Positions 28,330-37,732 of a stretch of DNA of 59,865 nt are shown piece by piece. The DNA is from an uncultured Gemmiger sp. (lineage in GTDB: Bacteria; Bacillota; Clostridia; Oscillospirales; Ruminococcaceae): the NCBI GenBank assembly GCA_949295035.1, contig CASFJO010000008.1, positions 1 to 59,865 on the forward strand, written 5' to 3'. Made by a program: the position numbers and the translations under genes. The stretch's first letter is position 1; the number at the start of each line of letters is the position of its first letter. Below the pieces are notes generated by a model. That model did not search any database. It saw only the letters and a program-made list of their open reading frames with translations, and was not told where the DNA came from.

Positions 28330-29355
28330 TCAGCCTTTGTAGCCGTCCGGGTTCATGCTCTGCCACTTCCAGCTGGAGGCGCACATCTCCTCGATGCCGT
28401 ACTGAGCCTCCCAGCCCAGTTCCTTCTTGGCCTTGGCGGGGTCGGCGTAGCACTCGGCGATATCGCCGGGGCGGCGCGGATCGATCACGTAGGGCAGCTC
28501 CTTGCCGCAGGCCTTGGAGTAGGCCTTGATCACGTCCAGCACGCTGTAGCCGTGGCCGGTGCCCAGGTTGCAGATGAACAGGCCGGGCTTGGTGGCCAGC
28601 TTCTTGATGGCGGCCACATGGCCCTTGGCCAGGTCCACCACATGGATGTAATCCCGCACGCCGGTACCGTCGGGGGTGGGGTAATCGTTGCCGAATACAT
28701 GTACCTTTTCCAGCTTGCCCACGGCCACCTTGGCGATGTAGGGCACCAGATTGTTGGGAATGCCGTTGGGGTCCTCGCCGATCAGGCCGCTCTCATGGGC
28801 GCCGATGGGGTTGAAGTACCGCAGCAGGGCCACGTTCAGTTCCTTGTCGGCCTTGCAGCAGTCGGTCAGGATCTGCTCGTTCATGGCCTTGGAGGTGCCA
28901 TAGGGGTTGGTGGTGCGGTCACCGCCCACCGGGAAATCCTCGGTGATAGGCACGGTGGCCGGATCACCGTATACGGTGGCGCTGGAGGAGAACACGATGT
29001 TGTGCACGCCGTGGCGGCGCATGGCGTCCAGGATCACCAGGGTGGTGTTCAGATTGTTGGTATAGTACTCGATCGGCTTGGACACGCTCTCGCCCACCGC
29101 TTTGTAGGCCGCAAACTGGATCACCGAGTCGATATCCGGATTGGCCGCGAAGATCGCTTCCACTTGGGCGGGATCGGTCAACTCAGCTTCCACAAAGCGG
29201 AAATCCTTGCCGGCGATCTGCTTGACCCGGCGCAGCGCCTCCGGGCAGGAGTTGTAGTAGTTGTCCGCCACCACGATGTCGTAACCGGCGGCCAGCAGTT
29301 CCACACAGGTGTGGCTGCCGATGTAACCGGCGCCCCCGCATACCAAAATAGCCAT
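28330..29355 (-). CDS. galE: UDP-glucose 4-epimerase
   Basis: The 341-residue enzyme interconverts UDP-glucose and UDP-galactose in the Leloir pathway. Marks: NAD motif GGAGYIGSH at 7-15, FAAYKAVGESV, SSSATVYGDP, catalytic NPYGTSK and the C-terminal GVRDYIHVVDLA. ATG 29355 follows GGAGAG. It is about 22 kb from galK-galT, so the Leloir genes are split in this genome. Confidence 0.96.
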   Translation of the reverse strand: MAILVCGGAGYIGSHTCVELLAAGYDIVVADNYYNSCPEALRRVKQIAGKDFRFVEAELTDPAQVEAIFAANPDIDSVIQFAAYKAVGESVSKPIEYYTNNLNTTLVILDAMRRHGVHNIVFSSSATVYGDPATVPITEDFPVGGDRTTNPYGTSKAMNEQILTDCCKADKELNVALLRYFNPIGAHESGLIGEDPNGIPNNLVPYIAKVAVGKLEKVHVFGNDYPTPDGTGVRDYIHVVDLAKGHVAAIKKLATKPGLFICNLGTGHGYSVLDVIKAYSKACGKELPYVIDPRRPGDIAECYADPAKAKKELGWEAQYGIEEMCASSWKWQSMNPDGYKG

Positions 29356-29430
29356 AGCGCACTCTCTCCTTTTGATTTTATAAAATTGTTGCAGCACGAG
29401 CGGTTTGCCTGACGCTGCCCTCTACCTGAA

Positions 29431-29459
29431 AGTATAGTCCTATATATAAGAAATATAAA
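29431..29459 (-). promoter_or_regulatory. galE promoter
   Basis: On the minus strand TTTATA, 17 bases, TATACT in an AT-rich stretch about 75 bases before galE. Confidence 0.5.
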
Positions 29460-29492
29460 TAGACGTTTACGCTTGTGGCATGGATAATTCTA

Positions 29493-30395
29493 TCATGATT
29501 CGCCCCGCCCCTGCCGACTCAGCACCTTGATGCTACTGGCGTACTCGCTGGGGGTCATGCCGGTGACCTTTTTGAAATGGCGGGAAAAATAGTGGATGGA
29601 ATTGTACCCCAGCAGGGCCGCGATCTCGGTAAAGTTGTGCTTGCCTTCGCGGATCAGTTCCTTGGCCCGGCGGATCTTCAGGCGGCCGAAATATTCCATC
29701 GCGCCGCCGCCGGTCTTTTCCCGGAAGATCTTTTGCAGATAGCTGCGCCCTACCAGATTGTCCCGGCAGATGTCGCTCAGGGTCAGCCGCTTTTCCAGGT
29801 TTTCATCCAGATACCGGCAGACCCGATCCATCAGATCGTTGCGGCTGTTCTCCCGCAGCAGGGAAGAAGGCCGGGCCGCCGTGGATACGCCTCCTTTACG
29901 GATCAGTTCCAGCAGCAGCAGTTCCAGCGACAGGGCGATCAGTTCCTCCGCGCCGAAGGGCTGCACCGCCCGCCGCTCCATCATCTGGGACAACGGATCG
30001 TCCAGCGGGGTGGAAAAGGCTTCCGCCGCCTGTTCCACGATGCGCGCCATCAGGTTGCGCTCGGGATCGCCGGCGCTGAGCAGCCGTCCGCGGAAAAAAT
30101 CCATCGCCGGCCCCTCGCATTCAAACGTGATCACCACCACGTTGGGCGCGCGGCCGCCGGCCGCCTTCAGGGTGTGAAACTCGCCCGGTTCGTGAAACAG
30201 CATCTGCCCCTTTTGCAGCAGATGTTCCACATCGCCGGCCTGGGCGATGATCTCGCCCTTATCCACATAGACGATCTCCCAAAAATCGTGGCTTTCGCCG
30301 GCAAACGCATAGTCCGGTCCATACTCGAAATAGTGTACGGTGATGATCCGGTCGATGCGGATCGGCCGCCGCAGTTCCACTGCGGTGTACGCCAT
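29493..30395 (-). CDS. AraC-family regulator with cupin domain
   Basis: The 300-residue protein has an N-terminal cupin (HDFWEIVYVDKGE, FHEPGEFHTL). At its C-terminal end are two helix-turn-helices (about 195-290), including LTLSDICRDNLVGRSYLQKIF and FTEIAALLGYNSIHYFSRHFKKVTG split by a linker. Such proteins usually activate sugar-use genes on binding the sugar. ATG 30395 follows AAAGGAGGCGGG. Neighbouring genes (galE, vanY) do not show its target. The gene has no obvious terminator before the galE promoter region. Confidence 0.9.
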   Translation of the reverse strand: MAYTAVELRRPIRIDRIITVHYFEYGPDYAFAGESHDFWEIVYVDKGEIIAQAGDVEHLLQKGQMLFHEPGEFHTLKAAGGRAPNVVVITFECEGPAMDFFRGRLLSAGDPERNLMARIVEQAAEAFSTPLDDPLSQMMERRAVQPFGAEELIALSLELLLLELIRKGGVSTAARPSSLLRENSRNDLMDRVCRYLDENLEKRLTLSDICRDNLVGRSYLQKIFREKTGGGAMEYFGRLKIRRAKELIREGKHNFTEIAALLGYNSIHYFSRHFKKVTGMTPSEYASSIKVLSRQGRGES

Positions 30396-30527
30396 CCCGC
30401 CCGCCTCCTTTGCAGCAATCGTTCTTTCACAATTATACAGGATCGTGGCAGATCGTGCAAATGTTTCACACAAAATCGCGCAATTGCTGCAAAACTACAG
30501 GGAAAAATCGACGGGATGTACAAAAAA

Positions 30528-31220
30528 TCAGTCGGAATAGACCGAATCAATGCCCAGATACTCCTCCAGACACAAGCCGCTCTCATACACGGCGGCGGCG
30601 GTCTCTTTGCCCAGATACCGCACATGCCAGGGCTCATACTTATAGCCGGTGATCTCGACCTTGTCGGCGGGATAGCGGATGATAAAGCCGTATTCCTGGG
30701 CGTGGGCGGCCAGCCATTCGGCCTCGGGGGTGCCGATAAAGGCGTCGCTGACCTCATTCAGGTCGAAGGCCAGGCCGGTCTGGTGTTCGGAGTGGCCGGG
30801 TCGGGCGGAGTAGGTGTCGGCCTGCTCCGCCCCGTCCCGATCCACATACCGCTGGTACAACTGCGCCTGATAGTCGTAGGAGCGGAACCCGGAAGCGATG
30901 AACAGGGTGATGCCGTCCCGGGCCGCGCCGGCCGCCATCTCGTCAAAAGCGGCCTGGGCCTCCTCCGATACCCCGGGGGCATAGTCGGCGGGCAGCCCGT
31001 AGCTCTTGTTGGCCACGAGGATACCGTTCACGTAGGTGATCCCGTTCACCACCTGGATGTCGGGGGTGGGCTCCGGGGTGGGGGCCGCGGTGGGCGAAGG
31101 GGAAGGCTCCGCCGTGGGGGCCGGCGTAATGACCGGCGCCGGGGCGGGGGCCGACACGGAGCAGGCGACGGCGCAGAATGCCAGCGCCAGCGGAGGGATC
31201 AGACGAAACAAACGCATCAT
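30528..31220 (-). CDS. VanY-type D-Ala-D-Ala carboxypeptidase lipoprotein
   Basis: The 230-residue precursor has a lipoprotein signal with lipobox AVAC (Cys20) and then a Pro/Thr/Ser linker (to about 56). The catalytic domain has SGFRSYDYQ, SARPGHSEHQTGLAFDL (zinc ligands His and Asp) and EPWHVRYLG (third ligand His). It should trim the terminal D-Ala from cell-wall stem peptides outside the membrane. ATG 31220 follows AAAGGAG. No vanS/vanR/vanA partners are near, so a resistance role is unlikely; this is probably housekeeping wall modification. Confidence 0.9.
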   Translation of the reverse strand: MMRLFRLIPPLALAFCAVACSVSAPAPAPVITPAPTAEPSPSPTAAPTPEPTPDIQVVNGITYVNGILVANKSYGLPADYAPGVSEEAQAAFDEMAAGAARDGITLFIASGFRSYDYQAQLYQRYVDRDGAEQADTYSARPGHSEHQTGLAFDLNEVSDAFIGTPEAEWLAAHAQEYGFIIRYPADKVEITGYKYEPWHVRYLGKETAAAVYESGLCLEEYLGIDSVYSD

Positions 31221-31313
31221 GGAATCTCCTTTCCCAAAGGGGATGCCTCCGCCGTAAAAGCGGGGCTTGCAATCCAATATACGATGCAGGCAAAGAATAT
31301 ATTTCCGGAACAG

Positions 31314-31349
31314 GGCAGGGGCCGGGCGGAAACCCGCCCGGCCCCTGCC
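31314..31349. terminator. Long GC hairpin after the ROK gene
   Basis: A perfect 16-bp stem with loop AAAC lies between the ROK gene and vanY. The minus-strand tail is CCTGTTCC, poor in T, so termination strength is uncertain. Confidence 0.5.
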
Positions 31350-31461
31350 GCCAAAGGAAGAAAATATGGGAAAATAGTTGATAGCGATAAAAAACAGGCT
31401 GGCCGGCGCGCCGCCGTGAGGCAGACTTCCTCCGGGCCAAGGCCGCCGGGGCGCGGAAAAT

Positions 31462-32865
31462 TTACTTGCTCTCCGGCAGGCTGGCGGCGGCGGAACTCTG
31501 ACCTACGCGACGGGTCATCTCGTCGGGCGCTTCGGGGCGGAACGCGACGTTCGGATACTCCTCGTCCATCACCCGGGCCGCGGTGGCCAGGATGATGTCG
31601 CCGCCCTTGCCGCTCATGACGCGGCCCATCATCTGCACATGATGGATGTCGTAGAACTGGGCGTACAGGCCCATCGTGTGGCCCAGATACACGCCGATGC
31701 TTTCGTAGACCTTGACGGCGCGGGGATCGTTCTCGGCCATCAGGCCCTGCACCACCTTCAGCTTGGCGGCGGGGGCGTCCTCCTCGTTCAGTTCGATGCC
31801 CGCGCGGGGAGCCAGCTTGATCACGCCGTCCTGGCTGAAGTACTTCACGCCGCAGCCGATGTCGCCGCTCCACTCGTCGGCCATGGCGTCGGGCTGGCCG
31901 TCCACCGGGGCAAAGGCCAGTTCGTTCAGCCAGCCGCAGATGTTGCCGTCCGCGTCCACATAGCCCACGGCTTCGCTGGTGCCCATGGCGATGCCCATGA
32001 TGCCGTTCTCGCCCAGGCCCATGGCCCCGGCCAGCGCGCTCACGTCGCCGTCATTGGCTACCACCACCGGGATCTCATATCCCAGCATCCGGCCCAGATC
32101 CTCGGCCGCGCGGGTGTAGATGTTCTTGACCCTGGCTTCAAAATCCTCTTTGGCCACCTTCAAAAAGAGGCTGGCCACCATGCACTTGTTGTCGATGTAT
32201 ACGCCGGCGCTGGACACGCCGATACCGTCCACCTTGCGGCCCTTTTCCATGATTTTGGCCGCGGCGGTCTGCATGGCCGCCAGGATGCCCACATAGTGGT
32301 AGCTGGGATCGCTGATGGTCTTGGGATACCACACGACCTCCTCGCTGTAGATGGTCTCGCCGTCGATCACCGCGCTGACCTTCCGGTCCGAGCCGCCGGC
32401 GTCGAAGCCGATGCGGGCGCCGTCGGTGTGGCGGCCCACGCTCTCCGCCTTCTGGAAGGGGGCGGGGCGCTGGTCGTAGGGAAGGCTGACCACCTCAAAG
32501 GCGCGCTCGTAGACGTTTTCCATAAAGTCTTTGTCAAAGGCGCGGCTGCCCGAGGCGCTGTAGGCCCGGCGGATGGTCTCGGCCAGGGCGTCATCGCCGC
32601 AGATGTACACCTTGAACCCGCCCCAGCTCCACAGCAGGAACTTGACCATGCGGTCCACAAAATATTCGTCAGCGGCTTTCATCTCGGGCGTGCCGTGTAC
32701 CTTGCACTCCCAGGTGCCGATCTGGCCGCCGCTGCGCTCCACAGCGATGCACAAGGGCTTGTTCGCGCCGGTGGCATAGTGCCGGAAGAACAGCCCCAGG
32801 GGCACAAAGCCCGGGTCCAGTTCGGGCAGATTCTTGACGGAGATCTCCACATTCAGAAATTTCAT
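31462..32865 (-). CDS. ROK-family/ASKHA sugar kinase-like protein
   Basis: The 467-residue protein has an unusual N-terminal region of about 155 residues and then an actin-like fold. IGFDAGGSDRKVSAVIDGE fits the phosphate-1 motif, VVANDGDVSALAG the phosphate-2 and GIAMGTSEAVGYV the adenosine region. It has no N-terminal HTH, so it is not a classic NagC repressor. Activity as a hexose or amino-sugar kinase is plausible; no clear CxCGxxGC zinc motif was seen. ATG 32865 is chosen because the conserved start MKFLNVEI lies there, after AAGGAAG. Confidence 0.75.
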   Translation of the reverse strand: MKFLNVEISVKNLPELDPGFVPLGLFFRHYATGANKPLCIAVERSGGQIGTWECKVHGTPEMKAADEYFVDRMVKFLLWSWGGFKVYICGDDALAETIRRAYSASGSRAFDKDFMENVYERAFEVVSLPYDQRPAPFQKAESVGRHTDGARIGFDAGGSDRKVSAVIDGETIYSEEVVWYPKTISDPSYHYVGILAAMQTAAAKIMEKGRKVDGIGVSSAGVYIDNKCMVASLFLKVAKEDFEARVKNIYTRAAEDLGRMLGYEIPVVVANDGDVSALAGAMGLGENGIMGIAMGTSEAVGYVDADGNICGWLNELAFAPVDGQPDAMADEWSGDIGCGVKYFSQDGVIKLAPRAGIELNEEDAPAAKLKVVQGLMAENDPRAVKVYESIGVYLGHTMGLYAQFYDIHHVQMMGRVMSGKGGDIILATAARVMDEEYPNVAFRPEAPDEMTRRVGQSSAAASLPESK

Positions 32866-33015
32866 GACGCAGCTTCCTTTCTTCCTTATGGGCGGCGGTA
32901 CGGCCGTTCTTTTCATTACTTCTATTGTAAACGCACCCGGCGCCATCGTCTTGACCCGTCAGGCCGACTTTTTTGCATTTTCGTCCATTGCCCACTGTGC
33001 GCGGCGGCCGGAAGG

Positions 33016-33024
33016 TGGTATAAT
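33016..33024 (+). promoter_or_regulatory. Extended -10 promoter of the yhcH-like gene
   Basis: TGGTATAAT: consensus -10 at 33019-33024 with extended TG; no good -35. Confidence 0.55.
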
Positions 33025-33075
33025 CAGAACAAAGCCAAAACCGGGCCTTCGCGCCCTTTTCAAGGAGGAACCATC

Positions 33076-33528
33076 ATGCTGTACGACCGCCTGGAAAATA
33101 TCGAGCAGTACACCGGTCTGTTTGAAAATCTGGACACCGCCATCGCCTACATCGCGGAGCACGACCTGGACGAGCTGCCCGAAGGCCGCACCGACATCGA
33201 CGCAGACAAGGTGTTCGTCAAGGTTACCGAGTCCGACACCTGCGCGTCGGAGGAGCGGGAGTTTGAGATGCACGAAAAGTATATGGACATTCAGATCGAC
33301 CTGGCCGGCGTGGAGTTGTTTGAGGTGGCGCTGGGCGAACTGGAGGAAGCCGCGCCCTACGACGAGCAGACCGACGCGGGGCTGTACAAAGCGCCGCTGA
33401 GCTGCGCGGGGGTGCTGGGAGAGGATCGGTTCGTCGTCTTTATGACCGGTGAGCCGCACAAGGCGCTGGTGCGCGCCGCCGGCTGCGACCGGGTGCGCAA
33501 GGCGATCTTCAAGGTGGCCCGGGACTGA
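33076..33528 (+). CDS. YhcH/YjgK/YiaL (NanQ/EbgC) family protein
   Basis: The 150-residue single-domain beta-barrel protein has the family pattern EFEMHEKYMDIQIDLAG and then GEPHKALV, with metal-binding His and Glu residues. Relatives act on sugar anomers (sialic acid in NanQ) or accompany beta-galactosidase (EbgC). ATG 33076 has AAGGAGGAACC upstream. Divergent from the ROK gene, so both may belong to amino-sugar or sialic-acid use; the substrate is unproven. Confidence 0.88.
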   Translation: MLYDRLENIEQYTGLFENLDTAIAYIAEHDLDELPEGRTDIDADKVFVKVTESDTCASEEREFEMHEKYMDIQIDLAGVELFEVALGELEEAAPYDEQTDAGLYKAPLSCAGVLGEDRFVVFMTGEPHKALVRAAGCDRVRKAIFKVARD

Positions 33529-33554
33529 GCCCCCGGCCCGATAATAGCCGCATA

Positions 33555-33587
33555 CAACGGGGCGTGCCGTACAGGCGCGCCCCGTTG
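33555..33587. terminator. Hairpin between convergent genes
   Basis: CAACGGGGCG pairs with CGCCCCGTTG (10 bp, 13-base loop). Neither side has a long T run, so it is a weak terminator candidate. Confidence 0.4.
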
Positions 33588-33593
33588 CTGCGC

Positions 33594-34628
33594 TTATCCC
33601 TGCGCCAGATCGGTGCCCGGGTAGTACCAGGCCAGGATCTCGGCGCAGCTTTTTCCCTCCAGCGCCATACCCCGGGCGCCCCACTGGCTCAGCCCCACTC
33701 CATGGCCGTAGCCGTGGGTGGTCACCGAGAAGGTGCGGTCGGCGTACTGCACGGTGAAGGCCGCGCTGCGAAGCCCCAGCGCGCCCCGCAGTTCCGTGCC
33801 GGTCAACTCCGCGCCGGCTACCGGCTGGCTGGCCACACAGCCCGCGGCCGTCAGGGTGGGAGCGCCAAACCAGTCCGCCGCGTCACCGGAGAGGTCCAGC
33901 CCCCGGTCGGAAAAATTCAGCTGCAGCGCGTCGGTCATCTGCTGTACCGTATAGGTGACCGTGACCTCCCAGCCGTCGGCCGCGGTGTCCCAGGGGCTGT
34001 CCACCCCTTGCAGATAGGGCAGCGCCTCATCCCAGACGTTCTGGCTGGCCTCGGTGTGCCCGCAGCTGGAGGCATGGTAGCAGCAGGCGGCGGGGGCCCC
34101 TTCCCACTGCACTACCCACCCGTCCACCTGGTCCGCCAGGGCGGCCAGCCGGGCATAATTGGTCTCAAAATTCACCCCCCAGTAACTTTGCAGCACCTCC
34201 CGGGTCATAAAGCCCTGGCGGCGGGCCGGATCGGCGGACAGGTCGTGGGCTTGTCCGGCGGCGCGGGCCGCCTGCTGCTGAAACAGCGCGTAGCTCCAGG
34301 CGGCCACCATCTGGGCCTTGATGGCCTCGTCCGGCCAGTCGGCGGGCAGTTCGGCGGCGGCGGCCCCGATGCGGTAGTCCCGGGCGAAAACGGTCAGGAT
34401 CTCCCCCGAAGCCTCGTCCAGGATCCGCAGGGTGCCCGCCTCGGGGGTGGCCGCGGGCGTGGGGCTCGCCGACGGGGCCTGCCCGGTGGCGCCGTCCGGC
34501 GCGGGGCTGGCGGCGGGGCTGGTGAGCGGGTTGTCCGGCAAGGGGGCTTCGGCCAGAAGCAGCCCCCCCACCGGGATCATCCAGGTGAGCAGGGCAAAGG
34601 TCAGCATGCACAACAGGGTCTTCTTCAT
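33594..34628 (-). CDS. spoIID: SpoIID-type lytic transglycosylase
   Basis: The 344-residue protein has a signal/membrane segment (1-26), a Pro/Ala/Thr linker (to about 63) and the SpoIID domain. It shows DEAIKAQMVAAWSYAL (Glu101 is the expected catalytic residue; relatives read EALKAQAVAARTY) and the C-terminal GHGVGLSQWGARGMALEG. In spore formers SpoIID cleaves glycan strands during engulfment. The gene stands alone here, without spoIIIA or spoIIQ genes, so a sporulation role is not shown by context. ATG 34628 follows GGAGGATGGG. Confidence 0.88.
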   Translation of the reverse strand: MKKTLLCMLTFALLTWMIPVGGLLLAEAPLPDNPLTSPAASPAPDGATGQAPSASPTPAATPEAGTLRILDEASGEILTVFARDYRIGAAAAELPADWPDEAIKAQMVAAWSYALFQQQAARAAGQAHDLSADPARRQGFMTREVLQSYWGVNFETNYARLAALADQVDGWVVQWEGAPAACCYHASSCGHTEASQNVWDEALPYLQGVDSPWDTAADGWEVTVTYTVQQMTDALQLNFSDRGLDLSGDAADWFGAPTLTAAGCVASQPVAGAELTGTELRGALGLRSAAFTVQYADRTFSVTTHGYGHGVGLSQWGARGMALEGKSCAEILAWYYPGTDLAQG

Positions 34629-34648
34629 CCCATCCTCCGGCGGGCTGC

Positions 34649-34677
34649 TTGCAATTTGGCCCAAAACCTTGTACACT
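34649..34677 (+). promoter_or_regulatory. Citrate synthase promoter
   Basis: TTGCAA, 17 bases, TACACT, with TG immediately before the -10. Confidence 0.55.
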
Positions 34678-34720
34678 ACATACCATAGAGGGAAATTGCT
34701 TTAGAAAGGGGAAGTAAGGT

Positions 34721-36088
34721 ATGTCCACAGAGGTACCGATCCTGGACCCACAGTCCATGACCATCCTATGCAACGAGTATCTGAAAAATAACTACATCGA
34801 TCCGGAAACCAGCGAGCGGCTCGGCGTCAAGCGGGGCCTGCGCAACCCGGACGGCACCGGTGTGCTGGCGGGGCTGACCAACGTATGTGACGTAATCGGC
34901 TACGACAAAAAGCCGGACGGCACCGTTGTGCCCATCCCGGGCAAGCTGATCTACCGGGGCATTGACATCCGGGAGATCGTGCGGGAAGCGCTGGAGAAGG
35001 ATCGCTTCGTTTTTGAGGAGATCATCTGGCTGCTTTTGTTCGGCAGTCTGCCGCGCCTGGCGGAACTGGCCCAGTTCTGCCACCTGCTGGAGGAGCACCG
35101 GGCCCTGCCCGACGGCTTTGCCGAGGACATGATCATGAAGGCCCCCAGCCCCAACATCATGAACAAAATGGCCCGCAGCGTGCTGGCGCTGTACAGCTAT
35201 GACCCCGACGCGGAGGATCTGAGCCTGGGCAACATTTTGCAGCAGTCGGTGAACCTGATCGCCGGGCTGCCCACCATCATGGTGAATGCCTATCAGGTCA
35301 AGCGCCGGGTCTACGACAAGCAGAGCATGTTCTTCCATCTGCCCCAGATCGGGCAGAGCACCGCGGAACACATCCTCTCCACCTACCGGGCGGACCAGAA
35401 GTTCACCCACGCGGAGGCCAAACTGCTGGATCTGTGCCTGGCGGTGCACGCCGACCACGGCGGCGGCAACAATTCCACCTTCGCCTGCCGGGTGCTGTCC
35501 AGTTCCGGCACCGATACCTATTCGGCCATCGCGGCGGCCATCGGAAGCCTGAAAGGCCCCAAGCACGGCGGCGCCAACCTGAAGGTGATGCAGCAGCTGC
35601 GGGTGATCCAGCAGGGGGTGGAGAACCACCGGGATGAGGACGAGGTGCGGGAGTTTTTGCGCCGCATCATCCGCAAAAAAGAGGGAGACGGCAGCGGCCT
35701 GATCTACGGGATGGGCCACGCAGTCTACACCATCAGCGATCCGCGCGCGTTGATTCTGCGGGAAAATGCCCGGGAACTGGCCTATGAAAAGGGCTATGAG
35801 GATGAGTTTGACCTGCTGTGCCTGGTGGAAAAGCTGGGGCCGGAGGTGTTTGCTCAGGAGAAGGGCAACAAGACGGTCTGCGCCAACGTGGATCTGTACA
35901 GCGGCCTGATCTACAAGATGCTGGGCATCTCGGAGGATCTGTTCACCCCGTTGTTCGCCATCAGCCGCATTCCCGGCTGGTGCGCCCATCGGATCGAAGA
36001 AGTGGTGTTCGCCAACCGGATCATGCGTCCGGCCTATAAATATCTGGGCGTTCGCCAGAAATACAAAACCATCGAGGAGCGCAGATGA
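34721..36088 (+). CDS. gltA: Citrate synthase
   Basis: The 455-residue enzyme condenses acetyl-CoA with oxaloacetate (2-methylcitrate activity is possible). Catalytic blocks are visible: HADHGGGNNSTF (first His), GMGHAVYTISDPRA (second His) and NVDLYSGLIY (Asp). It is longer at the N-terminus than the Bacillus type, as in other Clostridia, where it often serves glutamate synthesis in an incomplete TCA cycle. ATG 34721 follows GGGGAAG. The next gene overlaps its stop by four bases. Confidence 0.95.
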   Translation: MSTEVPILDPQSMTILCNEYLKNNYIDPETSERLGVKRGLRNPDGTGVLAGLTNVCDVIGYDKKPDGTVVPIPGKLIYRGIDIREIVREALEKDRFVFEEIIWLLLFGSLPRLAELAQFCHLLEEHRALPDGFAEDMIMKAPSPNIMNKMARSVLALYSYDPDAEDLSLGNILQQSVNLIAGLPTIMVNAYQVKRRVYDKQSMFFHLPQIGQSTAEHILSTYRADQKFTHAEAKLLDLCLAVHADHGGGNNSTFACRVLSSSGTDTYSAIAAAIGSLKGPKHGGANLKVMQQLRVIQQGVENHRDEDEVREFLRRIIRKKEGDGSGLIYGMGHAVYTISDPRALILRENARELAYEKGYEDEFDLLCLVEKLGPEVFAQEKGNKTVCANVDLYSGLIYKMLGISEDLFTPLFAISRIPGWCAHRIEEVVFANRIMRPAYKYLGVRQKYKTIEERR

Positions 36089-36885
36089 AACGAGCCGTCA
36101 CCGCCCTGGCGGCGCTGGTGTGCATAGCCGCCGGCGTTGTGCGGGGCCTGGATCTTTCCGCATACAACGATTGGGCCACCGGGTTTGTCACCTGGGGTTC
36201 GGTCTGGGTCCGATATGGGGTGCTGGCCGGTGTGCTGGCGGTGGTCGGGGTGGCCGCGCTGGTCCAGCGGCGGGGACCCTTCCGGCTTACGGCCCCTCGC
36301 CGCGGGCTGGGGGTCTATGGGCTGCTGGCGTCGGTGGTATTCGCCGCCTGGGCGGGCAGCCAGGCCATGCGGCTGTGGCCGGCGCGGGATTGGTTTGGCC
36401 TGGTGCAGGCGGGGCTGTTCTTCCTGACGGGGGTGTGGCTGCTGCTGGCCGGTATGGCCCACCTCAGCGAGGACCTTCAGCCTCCTACCCGAAGCGCCCT
36501 GCTGGGGGTGGCGGCTACGCTGGGCTTTTATCTGCTGACTGTGCGCCGGTTTGGGTTCGCGCCTTCCAGTGTGCAGCGGATCGGGCCCACGGTGGAGGTG
36601 TTCAGCGCGCTGCTGGCCCTGCTGTTCTCCACCGCGCTGGTGCGGCTGTTGTATGCGGGCCGGGTGCGGTCCGCCCGATGGCTGTATTTTCTGGGGTTGG
36701 CGGCGTTTCTTCTTTGCAGCTGCCTGGAACTGCCCCAGACGGTGCTGTCCTGGCGCAACGGCGCCGCCGACCTGACGGACGCGGCTCTGAGCGTTTTGCC
36801 CGCCCTGATCGGGCTGGCGGGCCTGGGAGCGGCCTGGGCGGTGTCCGGCCGGCGGGAGGAAGAAGCGCCGGACGGGGACGAATAA
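36085..36885 (+). CDS. Polytopic membrane protein of unknown function
   Basis: I do not recognise this 266-residue protein. It has about seven or eight hydrophobic helices with short Arg-rich loops and a short acidic tail (REEEAPDGDE). Its ATG overlaps the citrate synthase stop (ATGA), so translation is probably coupled. No transporter or enzyme motif was found. Confidence 0.7.
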   Translation: MKRAVTALAALVCIAAGVVRGLDLSAYNDWATGFVTWGSVWVRYGVLAGVLAVVGVAALVQRRGPFRLTAPRRGLGVYGLLASVVFAAWAGSQAMRLWPARDWFGLVQAGLFFLTGVWLLLAGMAHLSEDLQPPTRSALLGVAATLGFYLLTVRRFGFAPSSVQRIGPTVEVFSALLALLFSTALVRLLYAGRVRSARWLYFLGLAAFLLCSCLELPQTVLSWRNGAADLTDAALSVLPALIGLAGLGAAWAVSGRREEEAPDGDE

Positions 36886-36892
36886 ACAAAAC

Positions 36893-36931
36893 AAGACCGG
36901 CCCGCTGCCGAAAAGGCAGCGGGCCGGTCTT
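36893..36931. terminator. Bidirectional terminator
   Basis: A perfect 17-bp stem (AAGACCGGCCCGCTGCC with its inverse, loop GAAAA) between convergent genes, with CTTTT on the right and an A-rich run on the left. Confidence 0.9.
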
Positions 36932-36941
36932 TTGCTGCGGT

Positions 36942-37580
36942 TCAGAAGCCCAGAGGCTCGCCCACAAACAGCACCTTGACCCGATCCGGATCCCGTTGGA
37001 AGGAGGTGATCAGGGTGTTGCAGCAGATGCGGGCGGGGCTGTGGCAGTGTTCACAGCGGCCGGTCCGGGCGCAGGGGGTCTGGCTGTTCAGCCGGGCGGT
37101 ATTGGCGGGGGCAGCCAGGGCTTCCAGCCGGGCCTCGGCCTCGCCCAGATCCCGCACGATCTTGTTGCAGCCCACGATCACCAGTACATGGGCCGGGCCA
37201 AAGGCGATGGCGGCCACCCGGTTGGAGTTTCCGTCCACGTTGTACAGCTGGCCATCCTCGGTCACGGCGTTGCTGCTGGTCAGGTACCAGTCGGCGCTGA
37301 ATACCTCCCGATACAATTTGCCGATCTCCTCGGGGCCGGCGGCCTTGCTCCGGTCCAGATAGCGGTAATCGCCGCAGGCCAGCAGATCGGTCACCCCGCA
37401 CTCGCTCAGGGTGGCGGAGCCCCCGTGGGACACGCTGCACCCGGCGGGCAAAAGGTCCTTTACAAACGCGGCAACCTCGTCGGCCCGCTCGCAGTAAAAG
37501 GCCTGCATCCGGTTGCGCTCCACCGCTTCCATGGCGCGGCGGATACGCTTTTCAGTCACCGAACGTACGCATTCGTTCAT
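36942..37580 (-). CDS. LUD-domain protein (LutC/YkgG-like)
   Basis: The 212-residue protein has the LUD domain pattern SHGGSATLSECG, then ADWYLTSSNAVTEDGQLYNV and AFGPAHVLVIVGCNKIV. A C-terminal cysteine cluster (PCARTGRCEHCHSPARICC) is typical of stand-alone Clostridial members and may bind metal. LutC belongs to lactate oxidation, but LutA and LutB are absent here, so the reaction is unknown. ATG 37580 follows AGGAGGAG. Confidence 0.88.
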   Translation of the reverse strand: MNECVRSVTEKRIRRAMEAVERNRMQAFYCERADEVAAFVKDLLPAGCSVSHGGSATLSECGVTDLLACGDYRYLDRSKAAGPEEIGKLYREVFSADWYLTSSNAVTEDGQLYNVDGNSNRVAAIAFGPAHVLVIVGCNKIVRDLGEAEARLEALAAPANTARLNSQTPCARTGRCEHCHSPARICCNTLITSFQRDPDRVKVLFVGEPLGF

Positions 37581-37682
37581 GCTCGTCTCCTCCTCTTCCA
37601 GGCGGGTATGCCGGCTGCCGGGCGGGGAACACTGTTCCTGAAAGCCGGCGGTTGCGGCAGTACCCGAAAACTTTGTGATTCC

Positions 37683-37691
37683 ATTATACCA
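37683..37691 (-). promoter_or_regulatory. Extended -10 promoter of the LUD gene
   Basis: On the minus strand TGGTATAAT, about 100 bases before the LUD start; no convincing -35. Confidence 0.5.
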
Positions 37692-37732
37692 GACGGGTCA
37701 AGAAGGTTGACAGAAAGACAGGAGAGTGTAGA

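Noticed and set aside
30528-31220. The VanY-type gene as part of a vancomycin-resistance cluster
   Set aside because: No vanA/B ligase, vanH, vanX or vanRS genes are nearby; the neighbours are an AraC regulator and a ROK protein.
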